Of a stretch of 64,000 nt of DNA, positions 17,795 to 26,529 are shown one piece after another. Below the pieces are notes generated by a model, which searched no databases, was not told where the DNA came from, and saw only the letters and a program-made list of their open reading frames with translations. A program made the translations under genes and the position numbers. Position 1 is the first letter of the stretch, and each line of letters starts with the position of its first letter. The stretch is from Cupriavidus neocaledonicus (lineage in GTDB: Bacteria; Pseudomonadota; Gammaproteobacteria; Burkholderiales; Burkholderiaceae). The stretch covers positions 372,001 to 436,000 of the forward strand of contig NZ_AQUR01000106.1 in NCBI RefSeq assembly GCF_000372525.1, written 5' to 3'.

Positions 17795-18379
17795 CTACGC
17801 CAGCCGCATCTCCAGCTGCCGCGTCCACAGTTCCAGCAGGAAATCCGGTTCCTCGTGGCGGATATGCCGATACAGCCCGCGCTGCGCGCCGATGGCTTCA
17901 TGCACCGCCTGCGCGGTGATCTGCTGCTCGGCGAACGGATGGCGGAAATGGCAGGCGACGATGACGCCGTCGTCGGCCAGCGCGCGCGCGGCCATGGCGG
18001 CGACGTCGTGCCAGTCCGGCTTGGGGAAGTAGTAGCCCAGTTCGGAAAACACCATCAGGTCGAAGCTGCCGTCCGGCCATTGCTGCGGCAGCTCGCCGGT
18101 CAGCACGCGTGCCTGCGGGAACGGCGCCAGCCGTTGCCGCGCCTGCTCGGCGGCGCTCTCGGCCAGTTCCATTGCTACCAGCGCATCGCAGCGCGGCGCC
18201 AGCGCCACGCTCAGGTGGCCGCCGCCGCAGCCGGGCTCGAAGGCGCGGGCGAAGCGCTCGCGCGGCAGCGTGGCCAGCAGCAGGGCACGCTTGCGCGCTT
18301 CGTACCAGCGCGTGCCGATGCCCCAGGGATCCTCGTTACGGCCATACAGGCCGTCGAAATAGTCGCGGTCGACCGGCAT
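17795..18379 (-). CDS. SAM-dependent methyltransferase, NodS-like
   Basis: 194 residues from MPVDRDYFDGLYG; a 22-residue longer frame exists but its extra part looks non-native. The class I methyltransferase motif I is FEPGCGGGHLSVALA, with the acidic residue after beta-2 in VAMELAESA and motif-like FDLMVFSELGYYF. The opening DYFDGLYGRNEDPWG pattern is typical of the NodS/small-molecule group. The substrate is unknown. It lies 11 bases after the secreted Tyr-rich protein gene on the same strand, so the two may be co-transcribed. Confidence 0.8.
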   Translation of the reverse strand: MPVDRDYFDGLYGRNEDPWGIGTRWYEARKRALLLATLPRERFARAFEPGCGGGHLSVALAPRCDALVAMELAESAAEQARQRLAPFPQARVLTGELPQQWPDGSFDLMVFSELGYYFPKPDWHDVAAMAARALADDGVIVACHFRHPFAEQQITAQAVHEAIGAQRGLYRHIRHEEPDFLLELWTRQLEMRLA

Positions 18380-18390
18380 GGCGGCAGGCC

Positions 18391-18741
18391 TCAGTAGCCG
18401 TAGTACGGCGCCTCGCCGTAGTAGCCGGAAGGCTGCGGGCCGCACGGCACGTAGGCGCGGTCGTAGTCGCGGTAGCAGTAGCCCGGCGGCACTGCCGGCG
18501 CCTCGTACGAGACCGGCGCGGGGGCGTAGGCGACGGGTGGCGGCGCCACCGGTGCCGCCACCACCGGACCCGAGGCCAGCATGGCGCCCAGCGCCAGGCC
18601 CGCCAGCGCGCCGACCGCCAGCACCGCGCCGGCGTTGGTGCCGCCATGGTGGTGGTACCGGCCGCGCGCCGAGGCGGAACCGGCGGCTACCAGGGTCGCG
18701 GCCAGGACCGCCGCGGCGACGATGCGGGTGGAGGGGCGCAT
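18391..18741 (-). CDS. Small exported Tyr/Pro-rich protein of unknown function
   Basis: 116 residues from MRPSTRIVAAA, which gives a good signal peptide ending SASA. A GRYHHHGG stretch and a hydrophobic, glycine-zipper-like segment (AGAVLAVGALAGLALGAML) follow. The tail is rich in Pro, Tyr and Gly with two cysteines (GYCYRD, VPCGP). Such proteins are common in Burkholderiales envelopes; no function is claimed. GAGTCCG-like purine-rich sequence precedes the start. Confidence 0.6.
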   Translation of the reverse strand: MRPSTRIVAAAVLAATLVAAGSASARGRYHHHGGTNAGAVLAVGALAGLALGAMLASGPVVAAPVAPPPVAYAPAPVSYEAPAVPPGYCYRDYDRAYVPCGPQPSGYYGEAPYYGY

Positions 18742-18910
18742 TTCGGACTCCTTGTCATGCACAGCCTGTGCTCCTGAATGATGGACGCAAAGCGGCAATC
18801 CAGGTGTTTCCGGCCCCGGCCCGACTTGTTAGCTTTGTAACCGCGGCTTTTAAGATTCGACTTCTTTAACGTGTTGTAAGACGCGGTAAAACGGCGCTGT
18901 CCGAAACCGC

Positions 18911-20026
18911 TTATCCGAGCGTTTCGGCCAGCGTGCCCAACCCGCGTGCGCTGTCTGCAAGCTCGCCGGCCAGCGCCGCGACCAGCTCCGCCGCCGGCAG
19001 CGCGCGCGCCAGCGGCACGGCCTGGCCGGCCCACTGCGCGGCAAAGTCGGCGCTGCCGCGCGCCCTGGCGGCGGCATGCAGGGCCTTGCCGGCATCGTAG
19101 GCGGTCGGGTAGTCGGGCACGGCGGGTGCGCCGGCTGCCGCGCCCAGTTCGGTAAAGCGGTTGGCCAGGCCGCGGGCATGGCGGCCGGAAATGGCCCGGG
19201 TCAGCACAGTCGGCTTGCGCGCCTGCAGCAGCGCCTCGCGGTAGGGGCCGTCGGCGACGGTCTCGGGGCAGGCGATAAACGCGGTGCCGAGCTGCGCGGC
19301 CTGCGCGCCCAGGGCCAGCGCTGCGGCAATGCCGGCACCGTCCATGATGCCGCCCGCGGCGATCACCGGCACGCGGGTCTGCGTCGCCAGCACACGTACC
19401 AGCGCGAAGGTGCCGAGGCCCTCGTCGGGCGCGGACGGGGCGAACACGCCGCGATGGCCGCCCGCCTCGATGCCCTGCGCGACGATCGCGTCAAGGCCGG
19501 CCGCCTCGATGGCGCGTGCCTCGGCGAGCGAGGTGGCGCTGGCCAGCAGCACGATGCCGGCATCGCGCAGCGCGCGGATCCGGTCCGCACCGGGCAGCCC
19601 GAAATGGAAGCTGACCACGGCCGGGCGTTCTTCCAGCAGCATTGCGTGCATGGCATCGTCGGCCAGGTAGCTGCGGTAGATCTCGCGCAGCGTCGCCGGC
19701 GGGGTGGCGCCGAATTCGGCAAAGCGCGGCGCGAGGTAGGCCAGCCAGGCCTGCTCGCGCGCGGCATCGGCGACGGCCGGCGCATGGCAGAACAGGTTGA
19801 CGTTGAACGGGCCGCTGGTCAGCGCGCGGGTCTCGCGGATGGCCTTGCGCGCGGCTTCGGCGTCCATGGCGCCAACGCCGAGCGAACCGAGGCCGCCGGC
19901 ATTGGTGACGGCCGCGGCGAGCGCGGGCGTGCCGACACCGGCCATGGGTGCCTGGATGATCGGGGTGCGGATGCCGAGCCGGCGCAACAGCGGCAGCCGG
20001 TCAGCGATTGGGGTTGTCTGGGTCAA
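18911..20026 (-). CDS. Nitronate monooxygenase (2-nitropropane dioxygenase family), TTG start
   Basis: 371 residues starting at a TTG: AGGAG lies 7 bases upstream, and the family-typical [20 protein letters not shown] begins near residue 20. Longer frames run into shadow sequence. FMN-binding TIM-barrel landmarks are [20 protein letters not shown] and [20 protein letters not shown] followed by LGTAFI. The family oxidises alkyl nitronates (for example propionate-3-nitronate) to carbonyl and nitrite with FMN and O2. It follows the LysR gene by 55 bases on the same strand, suggesting one transcript. Confidence 0.86.
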   Translation of the reverse strand: MTQTTPIADRLPLLRRLGIRTPIIQAPMAGVGTPALAAAVTNAGGLGSLGVGAMDAEAARKAIRETRALTSGPFNVNLFCHAPAVADAAREQAWLAYLAPRFAEFGATPPATLREIYRSYLADDAMHAMLLEERPAVVSFHFGLPGADRIRALRDAGIVLLASATSLAEARAIEAAGLDAIVAQGIEAGGHRGVFAPSAPDEGLGTFALVRVLATQTRVPVIAAGGIMDGAGIAAALALGAQAAQLGTAFIACPETVADGPYREALLQARKPTVLTRAISGRHARGLANRFTELGAAAGAPAVPDYPTAYDAGKALHAAARARGSADFAAQWAGQAVPLARALPAAELVAALAGELADSARGLGTLAETLG

Positions 20027-20081
20027 TTTGCGCTCCTGGGCAGGGTCGATGGCGATGGCGCGGCGACGGGGAACGGCAGGG

Positions 20082-20969
20082 TCAGCCGTCGCGCAGTTCG
20101 CGCACGAAGGCGTCGCAGGCGTGCGTGGCATAGCCGGCACGCTTGACGATATAAGTGTGCACCGCGCGCACCGGCACGGTCTGCACGTCGATGGCGTCGC
20201 GATGCAAGGCCAGCAGCGAGCGGGGCAGGATCGCCATCGCGGTGCCGGCGCTGACGCAGGCCAGCATGGCGTGGTACGACGGCATCTCGGTGACGGCCAG
20301 GCGCTGGCGCATGTCGTCGCCGCCCTGCGCCAGCCAGGCTTCCGCGCACTGGCGGTAGGTGCAGCCCTTCGGGAAGGCGGCCAGGCGGCGCAATGCCACG
20401 TCGCCGGGGCCACGCACCTTGGGATGGCTGCCCGGCAGCACCAGCTGCAGGTGTTCGGTGAACAGGTAGGTGCCTTCCAGGCCGGGGGCCAGTTCATCCA
20501 GATCGGCCGCGCGCGCCGGCGCTGCGCCCGGATGCGCGACCACGGCGCAATCGAGCCGGTGGTCGAGCACCGCATCGACCAGCGCGCGCGTGGTGCCGGT
20601 GCGGATCTCGATCTCCACGCCGGGCCAGGCCGCGTGGAAGCGCGCCAGCGGCATCGGCAGGCGATTGGCGGCGGCGCTTTCCATGGTGCCGATGCGCAGG
20701 CGGCCCGACGGCGCGGCGCCCTGCATCGACTGCCGCGCTTCTTCCGCCAGCGCCAGCATCTGGTTGGCATAGGCGAGCAGCCGGTGGCCCTCGGGCGTCA
20801 GCAGCATGCGCTTGCTGTCGCGCTGGAACAGCGCCACCCCCAGCGCCTCTTCCAGTTGCTTGACGCGCGTGGTGACGTTGGATTGCACCCGGTCCAGCAG
20901 GCGCGCGGCGCGGGTGATGCTCTGCTCCGTGGCTACGGCGCGGAAGATTTCGAGTTCAGCCAGTTCCAT
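20082..20969 (-). CDS. LysR-family regulator beside nitronate monooxygenase
   Basis: 295 residues with an N-terminal winged helix-turn-helix (residues 1-60; [20 protein letters not shown], then [14 protein letters not shown]) and a periplasmic-binding-like effector domain. It is co-directional with, and upstream of, the nitronate monooxygenase gene, rather than divergent as is usual. Repeated GAGAATAT/ATATTCTC sites sit just ahead of its own start, suggesting autoregulation and control of the downstream gene through the same promoter. The effector is unknown. Confidence 0.85.
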   Translation of the reverse strand: MELAELEIFRAVATEQSITRAARLLDRVQSNVTTRVKQLEEALGVALFQRDSKRMLLTPEGHRLLAYANQMLALAEEARQSMQGAAPSGRLRIGTMESAAANRLPMPLARFHAAWPGVEIEIRTGTTRALVDAVLDHRLDCAVVAHPGAAPARAADLDELAPGLEGTYLFTEHLQLVLPGSHPKVRGPGDVALRRLAAFPKGCTYRQCAEAWLAQGGDDMRQRLAVTEMPSYHAMLACVSAGTAMAILPRSLLALHRDAIDVQTVPVRAVHTYIVKRAGYATHACDAFVRELRDG

Positions 20970-21007
20970 CGGCGGTCGGGCGTGGCAGGCGGAAGAGGGT
21001 CGCCTGG

Positions 21008-21059
21008 ATATTCTCTTTAGGAGAATATAGCAAAACGAACAATCTTTCTATGAGAATAT
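21008..21059. promoter_or_regulatory. Repeated GAGAATAT operator candidate upstream of LysR gene
   Basis: Perfect 8-base inverted arms ATATTCTC (21008-21015) and GAGAATAT (21021-21028) with a 5-base spacer, plus a third GAGAATAT at 21052-21059. The two direct copies are 31 bases apart, about three helical turns. The patch is AT-rich and begins 39 bases ahead of the LysR start. This arrangement suits a LysR tetramer with recognition and activation sites. Confidence 0.6.
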
Positions 21060-21204
21060 CAGGCGCGGCCCGCCGCAACGTGCGCCTTGCGGCGCACGAA
21101 GAGCAGGTGATTCGCCGCTGGCTGGCGGCGCTGGTTGTGGAAGACGCCACCGCGGGGGCGGCAGCGTAGCGGGATGCGGGGCGAGGCGGCGCTGCCGCCG
21201 GCAA

Positions 21205-23670
21205 TCAGCCGGTCGCCAGCGCGCGCTCCGGTTCCGGCCCCAGCGGCGGCATGTTCTCCAGCCGCAGCGACTGCGGCACCGACAGCGAGATGCCGGCGGC
21301 GCGCAGCCGCTTCAGGATCTCGAACAGCAGGTCGCTGCGCGTGTTCGCGGCGATGCGCGGGCTGCCGACATAGCCGGTCACCGACAGCGTGATGCCGTTG
21401 GGCGCGAGCTGGCTGAACATCACCGACGGGGCCGGCACGTCGAGGATGCTTTCGTTCTCGCGGTAGACGTCGAGCAGCAGGTCGCGCAGCTGCTCGGGGT
21501 CGGTGTTCAGCGGGAAGGTGAGCTGCAGCGAGGCCACCCCCTGGGTGCTGTTGCTCATGGTGACGTTGCGCAGGTTCTGCGAGATCAGCTGCGAGTTAGG
21601 CACGATCACGGTGGAGCGGTCGCCCAGCTGGATCTCGGTGGCGCGCACGTTGATGCGGCGGATGTCGCCCTCGACGCCGGCGATGCTGACCATGTCGCCC
21701 ACCTTGACCGGGCGCTCGGTCAGCAGGATCAGGCCCGAGACGAAGTTCTTCACGATCTCCTGCAGGCCAAAGCCGATGCCGACCGACAGCGCGCTGACGA
21801 TCCACGCCAGGTTGTCCCAGCGCACGCCCAGCAGCGACAGCGTCAGCAGCACCAGCAGCACGTAGCCGACATTGCTGAACAGCGTGATCAGCGACGCGCG
21901 CAGCCCGGGCTCCATGCACAGCTTGGGCAGCAGCTCCGCATCCAGCCAGCGCCGCACCGTGCGCAGCAGCCAGATGCCCACGCCCAGCGCCACCAGCGCA
22001 TTGAGGATGCGCTCGGGCATGATGTTCAGGCTGCGCAGCTTTTCACCGCCCAGCACGGTGACCAGGCTGTCGACCAGGTCCGCGGGGGTGGTGCCGAAGC
22101 CGCCGGTCAGCAGCGCCACCACGGCCAGCAGCAGCAACAGGCTGGCGCCGATGCCGGACAGGATGGTGGCGGCCTGTTCCAGGCGCGCATCGTCGACGCC
22201 GAACAGCTGCTTGATCACCTGGCCGCTGGCGTGCTGGGTCGAGAACAGGCTTTCGCACAGGTCGCGCGTGACCTGGGTCAGCAGGTACAGGCTGCACAGC
22301 ACGATGTCGAACCAGACCAGCTCGTAGGTCAGGAAGCGCGCAAAGCTGATATAGCCCGCCAGCAGCGCCACCATCGACACGATCACGATCAGGGTGACGC
22401 CGGCGTGGATCATGCCGGCCAGCGTGGCGCGCGCCTCGGGCTGCTCGCCCGCCGCGGCCAGCTCGTTGCGCACGCGGTTGGCGCGCAGCAGCGCCGCGCC
22501 GATGGTCAGCACCACCACCAGCGAGACCAGCCCGCGCCCCAGCAGCGTGACCTGCACGCTGGTATCGGCAATGCGGTTGAGCTGTTCGAGCGTGCCGGCC
22601 AGCAGCAACAGCCCGGCCAGCACCGCGGGGAACGGTTTCATCGCCCGTGCCACGGGATCGGCCAGCGCGGGCAGCCGCCACGACGGGTGGCGCGTGCACA
22701 GCAGCGCGCGCCCGAGGCCCGCGATCAGGGCGCTGGTCAGGGTCAGCTTGACCAGCCCGCCGTACAGCGTCATCAGGTCCGGCGGCAGTTCATAGTTGCG
22801 GGTGAAGGCGTTGTAGACGATCTGCACCGCCAGGCCGGTGGTGGCCACTGTCGCGATGGTGGTGGCCAGCGCCAGCGCACTGCGCCGCAGCCGGGTCGGG
22901 GGCAGCTTGTTCAGGCAGAACCAGGCCAGCGCGCGTTCGGCCAGGCGCTTGCCCACCAGCCACACGCCCAGCGCGAGCAGCAGCAGCGCGATGGTGGCGG
23001 CGCGCTGCGACGGCTGCCACGCCAGCTGCACCATCGGCACCACCTGGTCCAGGAATGCGGCCATGCGCGCGCGGTCCTCGGCGGCGGGACTGACCATCGG
23101 CTTCCAGAACTGCGGGTTCAGGATGCTGTCGGAGCGCAGCGCCAGCTGGTCTTTCAGCTGGCTGCGCTGCAGCCGCGCGATCTGGCCGCTCAGGTTGGCG
23201 ATGTTCTCCTTGCTCTCGGCCGCCTGCTTGAGCTGCGCATCGAGCTGCAGGCGCCGCGCATTCAGTTCGGCGCGCTGCCGCACCACCGCCGGGGCTTCCC
23301 TGGTGATGCCGTCCGACGGCGGCGGACCCAGCACGTCGAGCTGCGCCTGCAGCTGGGCGCGCTGCGGCGTCAGCGCGGCGGACAGCTTGTCGACATCGGC
23401 ATCGAGCTTGTGCAGTTCGTGGTCAAGCTCATCCAGCTTGGTGGTGCCGTCGGGGTCGGAGGCCTGCTGCTTGATGCGGTCCTGCTCGGTCTGCAGGCGC
23501 TTGAGTTCGGCGCTGGCTTCGGTGTGGGTGAGGGCGGGCGGCTGTTGCGCCTCGGTGGCGGAGGCGGCCTCGGATGCCGGCGCCGCGCTCGCGGCGGGCA
23601 GGGTGGCTGGCATCAGGTGGCATAGCGCAGCAAGCGCAAGGCCCAGTGCGAGCCGTGAAACGTTGCTCAT
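21205..23670 (-). CDS. Large mechanosensitive channel of the MscS family with N-terminal coiled-coil domain
   Basis: 821 residues from MSNVSRLALG, which provides a signal peptide ending near AASAAP. A periplasmic, Gln/Leu-rich coiled-coil region (about 50-185) precedes roughly eight to ten membrane segments (from about 215). The C-terminal MscS module (about 620-815) has VGIGFGLQEIVKNFVSGL, the ERPVKVGDMV loop and IVPNSQLI. Long MscS relatives of this kind protect against osmotic downshock. A longer frame to 24063 exists but its extra 131 residues look like shadow sequence. Confidence 0.85.
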   Translation of the reverse strand: MSNVSRLALGLALAALCHLMPATLPAASAAPASEAASATEAQQPPALTHTEASAELKRLQTEQDRIKQQASDPDGTTKLDELDHELHKLDADVDKLSAALTPQRAQLQAQLDVLGPPPSDGITREAPAVVRQRAELNARRLQLDAQLKQAAESKENIANLSGQIARLQRSQLKDQLALRSDSILNPQFWKPMVSPAAEDRARMAAFLDQVVPMVQLAWQPSQRAATIALLLLALGVWLVGKRLAERALAWFCLNKLPPTRLRRSALALATTIATVATTGLAVQIVYNAFTRNYELPPDLMTLYGGLVKLTLTSALIAGLGRALLCTRHPSWRLPALADPVARAMKPFPAVLAGLLLLAGTLEQLNRIADTSVQVTLLGRGLVSLVVVLTIGAALLRANRVRNELAAAGEQPEARATLAGMIHAGVTLIVIVSMVALLAGYISFARFLTYELVWFDIVLCSLYLLTQVTRDLCESLFSTQHASGQVIKQLFGVDDARLEQAATILSGIGASLLLLLAVVALLTGGFGTTPADLVDSLVTVLGGEKLRSLNIMPERILNALVALGVGIWLLRTVRRWLDAELLPKLCMEPGLRASLITLFSNVGYVLLVLLTLSLLGVRWDNLAWIVSALSVGIGFGLQEIVKNFVSGLILLTERPVKVGDMVSIAGVEGDIRRINVRATEIQLGDRSTVIVPNSQLISQNLRNVTMSNSTQGVASLQLTFPLNTDPEQLRDLLLDVYRENESILDVPAPSVMFSQLAPNGITLSVTGYVGSPRIAANTRSDLLFEILKRLRAAGISLSVPQSLRLENMPPLGPEPERALATG

Positions 23671-24137
23671 GGCGGAATCTCGTCGGACGGTGACGGCTTG
23701 CGGCGCTCCGGCATCGATAGGCGGGATCGCCTGTCGCGCCGGCATCAGGCAGGATGCGGCGCGGCGACCGGATGCGGGAACGGCCGGGACACCGGCAATG
23801 AACAGGCGAGGGGATGGCCGCTCGCTGGCGATCCTCTCGGCGCATGGTGCGGCCAGGCCGATGCGCCCACGCGGGGGTATCGGCAGCGGCTGGCCGCGGG
23901 TGGCGGGACCGGTGCAACCGGCCCTGCCGCGATTCGCGAAATTATAGGAAAACGCATCCGCCACACCGGCGCAGGCTGCGGCGGATCGGGCACACTGTGA
24001 CAAATTGATACGCATCCATCCTGGTCGCGCCCGCGCGGCCGCCGTCGGCATGCCCGCGGTCATCGCAGTAACATCACGGGCTTCGGGCCGTGCGCGGCCC
24101 GCATTGCCTCAGTCACTTAACCTCTTCTGGAGAGCGC
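23671..24137. other. 467-base divergent intergenic region, no gene seen
   Basis: This lies between the MscS-family gene and the divergent hydrolase gene. Frames crossing it have no convincing start or family features. An AT-richer patch near 23938-24010 could hold the promoters; I see no clear operator. The hydrolase ribosome site is CTGGAGAG just before 24138. Confidence 0.4.
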
Positions 24138-24806
24138 ATGGCGGTTGCGTCAGGCACCGACAAGACCCGGCTCGACGGCGAAGCCGGGCCGATTGAAATG
24201 CTGGTCGACCGACCGCAAGGCGATCCGCGCGGCATTGCCGTGGTGGGCCATCCGCATCCGTTGCTGGGTGGCTCGGCCACGCACAAGGTGCCGCACCAGC
24301 TGGCCAAGGCGCTGGTGGCGCGTGGCTACCTGACCGTGCGGCCGAATTTCCGCGGCGTGGAAGGTTCCGGTGGCGCCCATGACCAGGGCCGCGGCGAGGC
24401 GCACGACATGCTGGCGGTGGTCGCCCACCTGCGCCAGGCGCATCCCGGCCTGCCGCTGGCGCTGGCCGGGTTTTCCTTCGGCGCCTTCGTGATGACTCAT
24501 GTGGCCGCGGCGCTGGCGGCGCAGTCCGTGCCGATCCGCCACCTGGTGCTGGCGGGAACCCCCTACGGCGTGGTGAAAGGCCATCGCAGCTATGACACGC
24601 CCACGGTGCCGGCCGATTGCCTGGTGGTCCATGGCGAGCGCGACGAGCGCGCGGAACTGGCCGCGCTGTTCGACTGGGCCAGGCCCCAGGCATTGCCGGT
24701 GGTGGTGGTGCCGGGCGCGGATCACTTCTTCACCGGCAAGCTGCCGCTGCTGGTGCGTATCGTCGGCGGCTACCTAGACCGGCCCGCACCCGGCGCCACC
24801 GTGTAA
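24138..24806 (+). CDS. Small alpha/beta-hydrolase
   Basis: 222 residues. The alpha/beta-hydrolase fold is shown by the GHPHPLLGG oxyanion region, the nucleophile elbow GFSFG (Ser), an Asp in VVHGERDE and the catalytic His in PGADHFF. This is the cytoplasmic group of about 210-220 residues often called dienelactone hydrolase-like or YcjY-like; the ester substrate is unknown. CTGGAGAG sits 7 bases upstream of the ATG. It is a single-gene unit, 156 bases ahead of the BON gene. Confidence 0.82.
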   Translation: MAVASGTDKTRLDGEAGPIEMLVDRPQGDPRGIAVVGHPHPLLGGSATHKVPHQLAKALVARGYLTVRPNFRGVEGSGGAHDQGRGEAHDMLAVVAHLRQAHPGLPLALAGFSFGAFVMTHVAAALAAQSVPIRHLVLAGTPYGVVKGHRSYDTPTVPADCLVVHGERDERAELAALFDWARPQALPVVVVPGADHFFTGKLPLLVRIVGGYLDRPAPGATV

Positions 24807-24962
24807 AAACTTCGATCGTTGCCGTGCTTGCGCGGTGCACGCCGGCGCTGGCGTCCGGCGCGCGCGAGCCGCGGCGCGCGGCGGTGAGCGGTCGCGAGGC
24901 ATGGATGATGCTACCCATAGCAGACACGGCGCACGAACACGCGTCCAGATCGGAGGCAATCC

Positions 24963-25694
24963 ATGAAAGACTATCCACCGTCGGAAATCAGGGAAACGTG
25001 GCGCAACCGCGGCTATGGCGAACCCGGCGATACCCGCCAGGCACACCACTGGCGCAGCGGCAATCCGGGCGGCGCGGGCTTTGGCTACGGGCAGGCGCGC
25101 TATGGCACGGAAGGCGGCGAGGGTCCGGAGGACCAGTACCGTCCCGGCATCCCGGCGCGCACGGCATCGCGCCGGCTGCCCAAGAACTACCACCGCACCG
25201 ACACGCGCATCCGCGACGACCTGTGCGAACGGCTGGCGCATGCCGACGACGACGTCTCGGACGTGACCGTCGACGTCGGCTCGGGCATCGTCACGCTGAC
25301 CGGCACCGTGGCCGACCGCGGCATCAAGTACCGCATTGAAGAGCTGGCCGAAGACATACTGGGCGTCAATGAGGTGCGCAACAACCTGCAGGTGGCGCGC
25401 CGCGCAGGCGGCATGGACGAGGGGCAGCAGGAGGCCGGCGCCGGCGGCAGCGCGCCCGGACAGCGGCGCCTGGGCCAGTCGGCCGGCTGGCGCCAGCCGG
25501 TGGGAGAGGTCGGGGCGGACGTGCTGTATATCGTCCAGTCGCGCGACGGGCGCTTCCTCGGCGCGGAATCCGGCGAGGCCGTGCTGGTGCCGGGAATTGC
25601 CCAGGCCGGCCTGTTCGACGATCCGGATGAAGCCCGCGCCGCGGCGCAGGAGCATTGCAGCCGCGGCTACCGCATCCTGGCGACGCGGCGCTGA
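24963..25694 (+). CDS. BON-domain protein
   Basis: 243 residues without an obvious signal peptide. The first 70 residues are rich in Gly, Tyr, Arg and His and look disordered. One BON domain spans about 78-145 (DTRIRDDLCERL, then VTVDVGSGIVTLTGTV and NEVRNNLQV). A third part near 180-240 (DVLYIVQSRDGRFLGAE to CSRGYRILATRR) may be a separate small fold. BON domains bind phospholipid or other envelope material, but export is not evident here. CGGAGG precedes the start. Function is unknown. Confidence 0.78.
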   Translation: MKDYPPSEIRETWRNRGYGEPGDTRQAHHWRSGNPGGAGFGYGQARYGTEGGEGPEDQYRPGIPARTASRRLPKNYHRTDTRIRDDLCERLAHADDDVSDVTVDVGSGIVTLTGTVADRGIKYRIEELAEDILGVNEVRNNLQVARRAGGMDEGQQEAGAGGSAPGQRRLGQSAGWRQPVGEVGADVLYIVQSRDGRFLGAESGEAVLVPGIAQAGLFDDPDEARAAAQEHCSRGYRILATRR

Positions 25695-25717
25695 CGGCGC
25701 TGACGGGGGCGCCGCGC

Positions 25718-26452
25718 TCAGGCGTTGGGCACGGCAGGCGCGCTGGCCGGATCCGGGTGGATCTGCATCACCGCGGCGCGCTTCTCCAGCAGGTGCTGGC
25801 GCAGGATCGACGCCAGCCGCTTGCCGTCGCGGGCTTCCAGCGCGCGGATCATTTCTTCGTGGTCGTGCACCGCGCGGTCCCACTTGTCGGTCTGGTGGTT
25901 GGAGCGGAAGCGCATCGCCTTGAGCCGCCGGTTCAGCGTCAGGTAGGTCTGCAGCAGAGTCTGGTTGCGCGCCGCCGCGGCAATGCGGTCGTGGATTTCC
26001 TGGTTGCGGCTGTAGTAGCCGGGCAGGTCGTTGCGGGCATGGCAGGCCAGCATGGCGTAATGCAGCGCCTTGATCTCGGCCAGTTCCGGCGCCGTGATGC
26101 GCTCGCACGCCAGCTCGCCGGCAAACGCTTCCAGCCCGCTCATCAGCTCGAAGGCCTCCCACGCCTCGGCCTCGCTCATGCGCGAGACGCTGGCGCCGCG
26201 GTTGGGCGAGATCTCGATCAGCCCCTCGGCGGCAAGCACCTTGAGCGCCTCGCGCAGCGGCGTGCGCGAAATCCCGAGCGTTTCGCACAGTTCGCGCTCG
26301 TTCAGCTTCATGCCGGGCGCCAGCACCCCTTCGACGATGAAGTTGCGCAGGTGGTCTACCACGGTGTCGTGCAGCCGCTGGCGCACCACCTTGGGCAAAA
26401 GCGGGGCGGCGGTGGTGCCGGTTCCGGTGCCGGTGCCGTCCGAAGGTTGCAT
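25718..26452 (-). CDS. GntR-family regulator (FadR/FCD type)
   Basis: 244 residues. The winged HTH covers about 20-90 (RQRLHDTVVDHLRNFIVEGVL region, then ELCETLGISRTPLREALKVL). The all-helical FCD effector domain follows, with the Asp/His metal-type positions visible in ARNDLPGYYSRNQEIHDRI. It lies 77 bases after the MHS transporter gene on the same strand, and so may be the last gene of the GMC oxidoreductase-transporter operon. Its ligand is probably a carboxylate made or imported by that operon; this is inference. Confidence 0.84.
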   Translation of the reverse strand: MQPSDGTGTGTGTTAAPLLPKVVRQRLHDTVVDHLRNFIVEGVLAPGMKLNERELCETLGISRTPLREALKVLAAEGLIEISPNRGASVSRMSEAEAWEAFELMSGLEAFAGELACERITAPELAEIKALHYAMLACHARNDLPGYYSRNQEIHDRIAAAARNQTLLQTYLTLNRRLKAMRFRSNHQTDKWDRAVHDHEEMIRALEARDGKRLASILRQHLLEKRAAVMQIHPDPASAPAVPNA

Positions 26453-26529
26453 GCAATGTCCCTGTCATTAGCGTGGTGCCATTCTAAGACATTGCCGGCC
26501 TGCCGCAACGCCGCCCGCAACCGTTGCGC

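Noticed and set aside
15696-17828. 710-residue minus-strand open frame
   Set aside because: Antisense to the operon 1 pump, low-complexity His/Arg/Asp composition, no motifs.
18911-20770. Long 619-residue frame as one nitronate monooxygenase fusion
   Set aside because: Its first part is antisense-type shadow over the LysR gene; the TTG at 20026 with AGGAG gives the normal family length.
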